NCBI GenBank assembly: GCA_964493635.1
Contig: CAZBOW010000041.1
Span: 1 to 12,192, forward strand
Length of the DNA: 12,192 nt
Source of the DNA: OLB6 sp964493635
GTDB lineage: Bacteria > Bacteroidota > Ignavibacteria > Kapaibacteriales > Kapaibacteriaceae
Direction of reading: 5' to 3'
Positions 1-5,129 of the stretch are shown here, in pieces. Under the pieces are notes generated by a model. It worked only from the letters and a program-made list of their open reading frames with translations, searched no databases and was not told where the DNA came from. Made by a program: the position numbers and the translations under genes. Positions within the stretch are counted from its first letter, which is position 1. Each line of letters begins with the position of its first letter.

Positions 1-25
1 CACCGATTGTAACAACGAACACCTC

Positions 26-30
26 AGGAG
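26..30 (+). promoter_or_regulatory. Shine-Dalgarno site of the esterase gene
   Basis: AGGAG lies 7 bases before the ATG at 38. This is good spacing and fixes the start of the esterase. The 37 bases before that ATG show no other feature, and the promoter must lie outside the window. Confidence 0.75.
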
Positions 31-37
31 ACCAGTA

Positions 38-790
38 ATGGAACGCGTCATTTCATCGTGGTGGAGTCCAGCACTCCAGAAACCAATGGAGATCGTCCGC
101 TACGGCTCCACAGAAACCGCAGGCCCGGCACTTCTGATGTTTCCAAGTGCAGCTGCTGACTACCTCGAGTACGAGCGATTCCACCTGATCGATTCCATAG
201 CACCAATGATTAATGCTGGAGCGTTGACCGTCTACTCCATCAATAGCATCAACTCTGAGAGCTGGCTCAATCATGAGATGCAGCCTCGCAACAAGGCTAT
301 TCGACACCAGCAATACAACCAGTACGTAGTGGACGAGGTCGTTCCGCACATCCGCCAGGATTCCGGTCACCATGCTCCAATCATTACGTCAGGGGTCTCG
401 CTGGGGGCGCTGCATGGTGTGAACTCCTTTTTCCGTCGCCCGGATCTATTTGCCGGAACGATTGGAATGAGTGGCATCTACGACCTGAAGGCCTACACCA
501 AGGGCTACTTCGACGAGGATTGCTACTTCAATTCCCCCGTGGATTTCTTGCCCAACCTGGAGGACGACCACCTCCTGAGTGTGATGCGATCGCGATCGCC
601 CATTGCTATTGCCTCTGGCCGTGGTCCGTACGAAGATCCGTCGGCCAGCCAAACGCTCAGCGGCATCCTTCACGCCAAGCAGATTCCCCACGTGTTGGAG
701 TTATGGGACCAAGAGTGGGGTCACGACTGGCCTACGTGGCGTGCGATGATGCCCCACCTCGTAGGACGCACTCTAGGCCACCTGCTGTAG
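38..790 (+). CDS. Putative esterase, alpha/beta-hydrolase fold (esterase D-like)
   Basis: This 250-aa protein looks like a cytosolic serine hydrolase of the putative esterase family (PF00756-like). No signal peptide or membrane segment is seen. The nucleophile elbow is G-V-S-L-G, with Ser121 as the expected nucleophile. His229 in the C-terminal motif WGHDWPTW is the expected catalytic base. The acid is probably in the GRGPYEDP segment at about residues 194-201. The order of these motifs, SGVSLG, then ASGRGPYEDP, then LWDQEWGHDWP, is what I recall for short bacterial members of this family. The substrate cannot be read from the sequence; relatives act on small acyl or thio-esters. A clear SD site sits 7 bases before the ATG. 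The 3' end overlaps the convergent four-helix-bundle gene by 18 bases. The family call is secure; the substrate is unknown. Confidence 0.88.
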   Translation: MERVISSWWSPALQKPMEIVRYGSTETAGPALLMFPSAAADYLEYERFHLIDSIAPMINAGALTVYSINSINSESWLNHEMQPRNKAIRHQQYNQYVVDEVVPHIRQDSGHHAPIITSGVSLGALHGVNSFFRRPDLFAGTIGMSGIYDLKAYTKGYFDEDCYFNSPVDFLPNLEDDHLLSVMRSRSPIAIASGRGPYEDPSASQTLSGILHAKQIPHVLELWDQEWGHDWPTWRAMMPHLVGRTLGHLL

Positions 791-1135
791 CCGGTGTCCG
801 GAGGTCTTGAGGGCCGCCAGCACAAGACTGTGCACCTCTTCGGCCACAGAGTGCATGGGGCTGCAGGCATCGGGCTCCACTCCACCAACATCATCCAGGA
901 GTCGAAGCCAGAGCTTCACCTGGCGGACGTAGACGTTGGCCTCGTAGAGGTTGGCTCGGAAGGAGTCCCTGTTTGGCGAGCCGAGAGCCCCTTCCAGACA
1001 ACTGGCGAGCTCCGTGGTATCCCGAAAGAGAAGTCGGCTGAGGCGCTCGCGACGCCAGTCGTCCCGCCCGTCGATATGGACAGTTCCAACGCGTACAAGC
1101 AGTTCATAGACGCGATCTTGTAGGGGGCTAGGCAT
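773..1135 (-). CDS. Four-helix-bundle protein (S23/IVS-type family)
   Basis: This is a 120-aa mostly helical protein. The central part, about residues 31-84, follows the family plan of four-helix-bundle (TIGR02436/S23-like) proteins: an LSR-L-R-T helix, a short loop with GSPNRDSF at 52-59, then an N-Y-A-V-WLRLL helix ending in DDVG. In the family the matching parts read roughly as L-RQLLRS, then A-G-S--DF, then E---WLRLL. Members were first seen in intervening sequences of 23S rRNA genes, but many are free-standing genes of unknown role. No rRNA is present here. The reading frame is open upstream to 1297, but the ATG at 1135 has a GGAGG site 4 bases upstream, and the extra 54 residues look non-protein-like. 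It diverges from miaB with 91 bases between the starts. Function unknown; family membership likely but distant. Confidence 0.72.
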   Translation of the reverse strand: MPSPLQDRVYELLVRVGTVHIDGRDDWRRERLSRLLFRDTTELASCLEGALGSPNRDSFRANLYEANVYVRQVKLWLRLLDDVGGVEPDACSPMHSVAEEVHSLVLAALKTSGHRLQQVA

Positions 1136-1139
1136 GATT

Positions 1140-1144
1140 CCTCC
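1140..1144 (-). promoter_or_regulatory. Shine-Dalgarno site deciding the start of the four-helix-bundle gene
   Basis: On the minus strand GGAGG precedes the ATG at 1135 by 4 bases. It favours this start over the in-frame upstream one at 1297, which would run into the miaB coding region. Confidence 0.7.
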
Positions 1145-1212
1145 GTGATTGTGTTCTGACAATCCGTGCCTGCAACCCGAGAAAACGGGACACAACACAA
1201 CCCTGCAGACCC

Positions 1213-1220
1213 TATTTTTG
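1213..1220 (+). promoter_or_regulatory. Possible -7 promoter box of miaB (TAnnTTTG)
   Basis: TATTTTTG matches the Bacteroidota -7 consensus TAnnTTTG exactly. It ends 6 bases before the miaB ATG at 1227. No SD is seen before that ATG and no clear -33 TTG is seen upstream. If the box is real, transcription would start at or next to the start codon, giving a leaderless mRNA. Confidence 0.4.
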
Positions 1221-1226
1221 CAGCCT

Positions 1227-2609
1227 ATGGCACTGATCGACCTCCCTATTCTCGAAGCTCTGCAACCGACTGCCTCCGATGTGCCGGTGACGACCACCGG
1301 TGGACGCGTGTATGTGGAAACCTATGGGTGCCAGATGAACGTGTCGGACTCGGAGATTGTACTGGGTGTGCTGCATCAAAGCGGCTATCAGCGTGCCGAG
1401 TCGATCGAAGATGCCGATGTTGTTCTGTTGAACACGTGTGCTATTCGTGATAACGCCGAGAAGAAGATTCACGAGCGGCTCCGTCACCTCAACTTCTTCA
1501 AGAACAAGCGGGAGAACATGGTGATCGGTGTGCTGGGCTGTATGGCCGAGCGTTTACGCGCCGATCTCCTGGAGAAAGAAGTTGTAGACCTGGTGGTTGG
1601 CCCAGACGAGTACCGGCGTGTGCCGGAACTTGTAGCAGGTGCTCAGGGCGGAAGCAAGGGTATCGCTGTGAAGCTGTCCCGAGTGGAAACCTACGACGAC
1701 ATCGAGCCTCTGCGAACCGAGGGCATCTCGGCCTGGGTAAGCATCATGCGCGGCTGTGATAAGTTCTGCACGTTCTGCGTAGTGCCATTTACCCGTGGAC
1801 GAGAGCGCTCGCGCTCGCTTCCGCTCATTACCGATGAATTGCGTCGGTTGTGGGACAATGGATTCAAGGAGGTAACGCTCCTGGGCCAGAACGTGGACTC
1901 CTACCACGATGAGGCTACGAATGCCGACTTCGCCGACCTTCTGATTGCCAGTGCCAAGGCTGCTCCAGAGATGCGCATTCGCTACACAACGTCGCATCCC
2001 CAGGACATGAGCGACAAGGTGATCGAAGCCATGGCCGAGTACGACAACATCTGTAAGTACATCCACCTGCCGTTCCAATCGGGATCGAATCGCATTCTAG
2101 AGCTGATGAACCGTACCTACACGGTGGATCGCTACATGGATCGGATCAACAAGATCAAGAGCACCATGCCGGGCTGTGCACTCAGTACGGATGTCATTGC
2201 CGGCTTCTGCACCGAAACCGAGGAAGATCATCAGGCAACAATGGAGCTGATGCGCGAAGTACGCTTCGACGGGGCCTATATGTTTGCCTACTCCCCTCGC
2301 GAAAACACCAAGGCCTGGAAGATGGGCGACGACGTTCCCGACGAAGTGAAGAACCGCCGCTTAAACGAGATCATCGCTCAACAAAATCAGATCTCGGCCG
2401 AGATCAATCACAGCGAGATTGGCAGTACGCATCATGTGCTTGTCGAGGGTCCGTCGAAACGCAACGCCTCGGAGTGGAAGGGGCGATCCGACACCAACAA
2501 AACGGTAATCTTCCCTCACGATGACGTGCGCGGCTATGTGGTTGGCGACGTTGTGCCCGTGCGCATCACCCGCTCGACCAGTGCAACGCTGTTTGGAGAG
2601 CTGGTGTAG
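1227..2609 (+). CDS. miaB: tRNA-2-methylthio-N6-dimethylallyladenosine synthase MiaB
   Basis: MiaB is a radical-SAM methylthiotransferase that adds the methylthio group to i6A37 in tRNAs reading UNN codons. With the ATG at 1227 the protein has 460 aa. The N-terminal domain shows the YVETYGCQMN motif and the three cluster cysteines Cys35, Cys71 and Cys105. The radical-SAM motif CxxxCxxC is Cys177, Cys181 and Cys184 (in RGCDKFCTFC), followed by VPFTRGRERSR. A C-terminal TRAM domain spans about residues 395-460. The QMN after the first cysteine and VPFTRGRERSR favour MiaB over MtaB or RimO. The frame is open from a TTG at 1149, but the added 26 residues look unlike the family. No SD precedes 1227; a TAnnTTTG box lies just upstream. 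The 3' end lies 3 bases from the convergent HAD gene. Confidence 0.95.
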   Translation: MALIDLPILEALQPTASDVPVTTTGGRVYVETYGCQMNVSDSEIVLGVLHQSGYQRAESIEDADVVLLNTCAIRDNAEKKIHERLRHLNFFKNKRENMVIGVLGCMAERLRADLLEKEVVDLVVGPDEYRRVPELVAGAQGGSKGIAVKLSRVETYDDIEPLRTEGISAWVSIMRGCDKFCTFCVVPFTRGRERSRSLPLITDELRRLWDNGFKEVTLLGQNVDSYHDEATNADFADLLIASAKAAPEMRIRYTTSHPQDMSDKVIEAMAEYDNICKYIHLPFQSGSNRILELMNRTYTVDRYMDRINKIKSTMPGCALSTDVIAGFCTETEEDHQATMELMREVRFDGAYMFAYSPRENTKAWKMGDDVPDEVKNRRLNEIIAQQNQISAEINHSEIGSTHHVLVEGPSKRNASEWKGRSDTNKTVIFPHDDVRGYVVGDVVPVRITRSTSATLFGELV

Positions 2610-2612
2610 CGA

Positions 2613-3293
2613 CTAGTACGTCGCTGCTCCCCCAAGCAATGTATCGATCTCTACAAGATCGTGAAGGATTGTCTCCACGCCTTCGGAGCGCAGGCGCTCG
2701 GCGTGGCCGTTACTGGCAATGCCAATGAAATTCAAACCCAGTTTCTTGCTGGCACGGGCATCCCAGATGCCGTCTCCAACGTAGGTAATGGTGTCGAAGC
2801 GCTCTTGTTGGTACCGTCCTAGGGCCTGAGAGATTGCCTGAGCAATGATCTCTGATCGTGACGGACTCTCGTCGGAGGTGGCCATGATGGTTTGATGACG
2901 CCAAATGCGGGCCACACGCAGTTTAAACAATGCCGATTCCCGCCATGAGCCGGTGGCAATGGCCACGGCCATACCGGCATCGGTTAGTCGCTTCAGAACA
3001 TCGGTGGCGCCGTTGATCGGCAGGAACAGATCTGGTGATGAGGTGTAGAACTGCTCCATGATCTCCAGACACCGATCATGGACGCGGTGGAGTACATCGA
3101 TGGGTACCGAACCGCGCTCACGCTGAATGACCTCGTGCACAATGCCGGCATCCGTGCTGTGCTCGTACTCGCTCCAGTCGGTGGAGAGCCCCGTTACACC
3201 GAGAATCTCCTGCAAAGCACCAACAATAGCATGCTCGTCCACCTGCGTGGTGTCGGTGAGCGTGCCGTCGAGATCAAACACAACAAGTTTCAT
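2613..3293 (-). CDS. HAD-family hydrolase, phosphoglycolate-phosphatase-like
   Basis: This 226-aa cytosolic enzyme has all HAD core motifs. Motif I is FDLDGT with nucleophile Asp7 and acid/base Asp9. Motif II is ATGSW (Thr114). Motif III is probably Lys124, and motif IV is YVGDGIWD with Asp174 and Asp178 for Mg2+. The roughly 90 residues between motifs I and II are helical and fit a C1 cap, as in the phosphoglycolate phosphatase and beta-phosphoglucomutase subgroup. It likely removes phosphate from a small metabolite; the substrate cannot be told. The ATG at 3293 starts MKLVVFDLDGT, the normal N-terminus of the family. The frame is open to 3416, but that extension lies inside the neighbouring gene. 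No strong SD is seen. It follows the 358-aa gene on the same strand after 47 bases, so co-transcription is possible. Confidence 0.9.
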   Translation of the reverse strand: MKLVVFDLDGTLTDTTQVDEHAIVGALQEILGVTGLSTDWSEYEHSTDAGIVHEVIQRERGSVPIDVLHRVHDRCLEIMEQFYTSSPDLFLPINGATDVLKRLTDAGMAVAIATGSWRESALFKLRVARIWRHQTIMATSDESPSRSEIIAQAISQALGRYQQERFDTITYVGDGIWDARASKKLGLNFIGIASNGHAERLRSEGVETILHDLVEIDTLLGGAATY

Positions 3294-3301
3294 GGACCAC
3301 A

Positions 3302-3338
3302 ATCTGCACAACGCAGATCCGGCAAACGAGTAACGTTT
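3302..3338 (-). other. Two small inverted repeats between the secreted-protein and HAD genes
   Basis: Two short hairpins fill the 47-base spacer upstream of the HAD ATG. One is ATCTGC/GCAGAT (3302-3307 and 3313-3318, 5-base loop). The other is AAACG/CGTTT (3324-3328 and 3334-3338, 5-base loop). Neither is followed by a clear T-run. They could be a weak processing or attenuation site, or chance. Confidence 0.25.
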
Positions 3339-3340
3339 CC

Positions 3341-4417
3341 TTAACGTCCCCGATAGCCAATACCAATGGCTTGCTGGAGGGTCACACCAATACCGATGGT
3401 GCCGCTGGTGCCCCACGTAGCCCAGAATCCGGTGCGTGCACCCAGGATGTCCGCAACGCCGGGATAGATCTGCAGAATCACAGACTGGTCGGCTTGACCG
3501 CTCGCTGTGAGCGATGCCAACAGCGAGTTCTTGCGATCCCAGTAGATGCCACCGGTGGGTACGAGCTCCGTGGTGAGCACACGCGCGCGACCGTCGATCA
3601 CGAACAAATCCTTTCCCCGAGCGCCGGCCGCCAGCGTAACACTATGCTCTGCGTTGATGTGATACGATGCGCCGAGCATATTGCTCATCCCCATCAGGTA
3701 GAACAAGCTCCAACGATTGTTCGTGGGAATGTCCCACTTCAACGCATAGTACAGGCCGTTATTCCCTAACTCCCCACCGGGGAATGTGATCATCGGCAGG
3801 TTGCTCCAGTCCGACATCTGCAAGTCTTCGGCAAAGAAGCGGGCAATGTCGTCGTTGCTGAAGAGCAGAACTCCAAGCCAGTCGAAGAGCAGCACATCGG
3901 CGATGGGATCGGTGTTGTATCCCTCATAGTCCTCGGCTTCTACCACTTCGTTCAGGATGTGATAGGCCGCAACAGTTCCTGCAGCCCACCAACCGGACCC
4001 TTCGACTCCGTGATAGTGATACCATTCCTGCAGGAGCCGGTACGTCATGCCACCGCCAATCAGGTGCAGCTGGTAGTTGGGTAGCCACTGTCCACCATCA
4101 ACGTTGAATGTAAGCGGGAATACCTCCGTCCGCAGGAACTTCCACCAGCCGATTTGAGAAATGGTGGCACCCGGATGACGCACAACGTTATCCCACACGT
4201 TGCGAAGCCCCTTACCATAAGGTAACTCGGCTATCCGACGGTTTTTTCCATCCAATTGCAGCACATCGTAGCTACCATTGAGCACCACATTCCAGGGAGA
4301 TACCATGGACATGCTGCCGTAGTCATATGGACGGTAGAACAAGTACGTGGTATCGGACTGTGCATGCAGGCCCGATACGGCGATCAAGAGGAGAATGGTA
4401 AGACGAAGTAAACGCAC
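3341..4417 (-). CDS. Secreted envelope protein of unknown function (358 aa)
   Basis: I do not recognise this protein. The GTG start at 4417 gives a clear signal peptide: MRLLR, a hydrophobic core and a likely cut after HA at residues 18-19. No in-frame ATG lies between it and the upstream stop. Residues 86-190 are aromatic-rich and partly helical. Several polar residues sit within apolar stretches: His118, Glu131, His135, Asn156-Glu157, Glu160 and Asp170, Asp174 in GYNTDPIADVLLFDWLG. This polar-in-helix pattern is loosely like small envelope families such as DUF2279/YfiM, but the match is weak. Residues 220-358 show alternating strand-like runs ending in IGIGVTLQQAIGIGYRGR, suggesting a beta-sheet or outer-membrane barrel part, though no terminal Phe or Tyr is present. 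It is divergent from the membrane-protein operon and upstream of the HAD gene. A gene is very likely; the function is unknown. Confidence 0.8.
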   Translation of the reverse strand: MRLLRLTILLLIAVSGLHAQSDTTYLFYRPYDYGSMSMVSPWNVVLNGSYDVLQLDGKNRRIAELPYGKGLRNVWDNVVRHPGATISQIGWWKFLRTEVFPLTFNVDGGQWLPNYQLHLIGGGMTYRLLQEWYHYHGVEGSGWWAAGTVAAYHILNEVVEAEDYEGYNTDPIADVLLFDWLGVLLFSNDDIARFFAEDLQMSDWSNLPMITFPGGELGNNGLYYALKWDIPTNNRWSLFYLMGMSNMLGASYHINAEHSVTLAAGARGKDLFVIDGRARVLTTELVPTGGIYWDRKNSLLASLTASGQADQSVILQIYPGVADILGARTGFWATWGTSGTIGIGVTLQQAIGIGYRGR

Positions 4418-4458
4418 AGGTGCAGTGTACGCGGATTGTAAGACGATAGATTCAAAAG

Positions 4459-4478
4459 GCCGTAGTTTTCGCTACGGC
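4459..4478. repeat. Perfect 7-bp hairpin (GCCGTAG / CTACGGC)
   Basis: The arms at 4459-4465 and 4472-4478 are perfect complements with a 6-base loop, TTTTCG. On the minus strand the stem is followed by CTTTTG, a weak terminator-like T-run. It sits in the leader of the 358-aa gene, so it could be an attenuator, or an operator at the divergent promoter. The right arm recurs after the gap; the left arm is not seen there because the flank begins inside the loop. Confidence 0.5.
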
Positions 4479-4521
4479 GCTATAACGATCGTTGCTCGCC
4501 ATTCGTTCATCAGGGTTGTTT
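4467..4521 (+). repeat. 55-base direct repeat, left copy (gap edge)
   Basis: This sequence is identical over all 55 bases to 4622-4676 and ends exactly at the first N. It contains the palindrome AACGATCGTT at 4484-4493. Its length, 55, equals a common de Bruijn k-mer size, so it is probably one genomic copy shown twice at a contig join. Confidence 0.9.
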
Positions 4522-4621
4522 NNNNNNNNNNNNNNNNNNNNNNNNNNNNNNNNNNNNNNNNNNNNNNNNNNNNNNNNNNNNNNNNNNNNNNNNNNNNNNN
4601 NNNNNNNNNNNNNNNNNNNNN
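4522..4621. other. Assembly gap of exactly 100 N
   Basis: A run of exactly 100 unknown bases is the usual placeholder for a scaffold gap of unknown size. The true length between the contigs may be anything, including a negative value (overlap). Confidence 0.98.
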
Positions 4622-4676
4622 TTTCGCTACGGCGCTATAACGATCGTTGCTCGCCATTCGTTCATCAGGGTTGTTT
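4622..4676 (+). repeat. 55-base direct repeat, right copy (gap edge)
   Basis: The second copy starts at the first base after the N run and is identical to 4467-4521, with the palindrome AACGATCGTT at 4639-4648. It continues into the 14-base tandem repeat. Confidence 0.9.
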
Positions 4677-4712
4677 TCTGCGGCTTGTTTGCTGCGGCTT
4701 GTTTTCTGAGGG
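4671..4712 (+). repeat. Three tandem 14-base units before the membrane-protein gene
   Basis: The units are TTGTTTTCTGCGGC (4671-4684), TTGTTTGCTGCGGC (4685-4698) and TTGTTTTCTGAGGG (4699-4712). Units 2 and 3 differ from unit 1 at one and two positions. The changed end of the third unit makes the SD-like GAGGG of the next gene. The first six bases of unit 1 belong to the 55-base gap-edge repeat. Confidence 0.8.
4708..4712 (+). promoter_or_regulatory. Shine-Dalgarno-like site of the 136-aa membrane protein gene
   Basis: GAGGG ends 6 bases before the ATG at 4719. It supports that ATG over the TTG at 4713, which would touch the SD. Confidence 0.6.
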
Positions 4713-4718
4713 TTGATC

Positions 4719-5129
4719 ATGGACTTCCTGCTTACACTTCACTCGCACATGCGCCACCTTGTGTTTCTCTTGGGTGGCATTGCAGCGATTCTTGCCTTGG
4801 TGACCTTCGTCCGCAACGGCTCATTCGCCTCGTGGATGCGTATCACGATCAAGGGATACGTCTACCTGCTGACCGTGCAGGTGGTGATCGGACTGATTCA
4901 CCTGATTGGTCGGTGGAGCACGTCCGGCGTTGACCTGCGTCATCGCTTAGAGCACGCCTTCATCATGTTAGTGATGGTTGGCGTGGCCCACTACGGTATG
5001 AAGTACTTCCGCACACCGGGTCCGTTGGGTCCTCGCAATATCTTTCTGGTACTGCTCACCACACTCATCCTGATCGTCCTTGGTATCTCGATTCTGCCAA
5101 CAGGACGGGTGCTGCTGGGCATCGGATGA
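4719..5129 (+). CDS. Four-helix integral membrane protein, cytochrome-b-like family
   Basis: This 136-aa protein has four predicted membrane helices at about residues 13-31, 45-65, 78-95 and 106-126. It carries LHSHMRHL at the N-terminus (His8, His10, His13), QVVIGLIH (His61) at the end of helix 2, LEH at 77-79 before helix 3, and His91. The layout, an N-terminal LHS..R..L, a Q-x-x-x-G in helix 2, then an EH before helix 3, resembles a small Bacteroidota family that is often labelled 'cytochrome B' or hypothetical. I recall this from general knowledge and have not tested it. Histidines at helix ends could bind haem or a metal, but that is inference. The ATG at 4719 has a GAGGG SD. Its stop overlaps the start of the 528-aa secreted protein (ATGA), so the two are likely translationally coupled. 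Confidence 0.75.
   Translation: MDFLLTLHSHMRHLVFLLGGIAAILALVTFVRNGSFASWMRITIKGYVYLLTVQVVIGLIHLIGRWSTSGVDLRHRLEHAFIMLVMVGVAHYGMKYFRTPGPLGPRNIFLVLLTTLILIVLGISILPTGRVLLGIG

Larger units (their letters stand above)
4418..4718. other. Divergent intergenic region containing a scaffold gap
   Basis: This 301-base stretch separates the minus-strand secreted-protein gene from the plus-strand membrane-protein gene. It holds 100 N (4522-4621), two identical 55-base flanks, a 7-bp hairpin (4459-4478), a 10-base palindrome in each flank and a 14-base triple repeat (4671-4712). Both genes must be driven from here, but I see no exact TAnnTTTG box on either strand. No open frame across it looks real. Confidence 0.85.

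Noticed and set aside
794..1123. Plus-strand open frame opposite the four-helix-bundle gene.
   Set aside because: It has no SD or recognisable pattern, while the minus strand matches a known family and has a clear SD.
1149..1226. TTG start for miaB at 1149.
   Set aside because: The added 26 residues do not resemble the family and no SD precedes the TTG. The ATG at 1227 gives a normal MiaB N-terminus.
1136..1297. 54-residue N-terminal extension of the four-helix-bundle protein, starting at 1297.
   Set aside because: It overlaps miaB coding sequence and has unlikely composition (many Cys, Arg), and a good GGAGG site supports the ATG at 1135.
3294..3416. 41-residue upstream extension of the HAD hydrolase.
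   Set aside because: It lies in the 3' end of the 358-aa gene, and the family normally starts right before the DxDGT motif.
4467..4676. The two 55-base copies as attachment sites or insertion-sequence target repeats flanking a missing mobile element.
   Set aside because: The copies abut the N run exactly and have a typical assembly k-mer length, so an assembly origin is much more likely. No integrase or transposase is nearby.
4347..4720. Open frames running through the N run on both strands.
   Set aside because: They exist only because N codons are not read as stops; the real sequence is unknown and composition is not protein-like.
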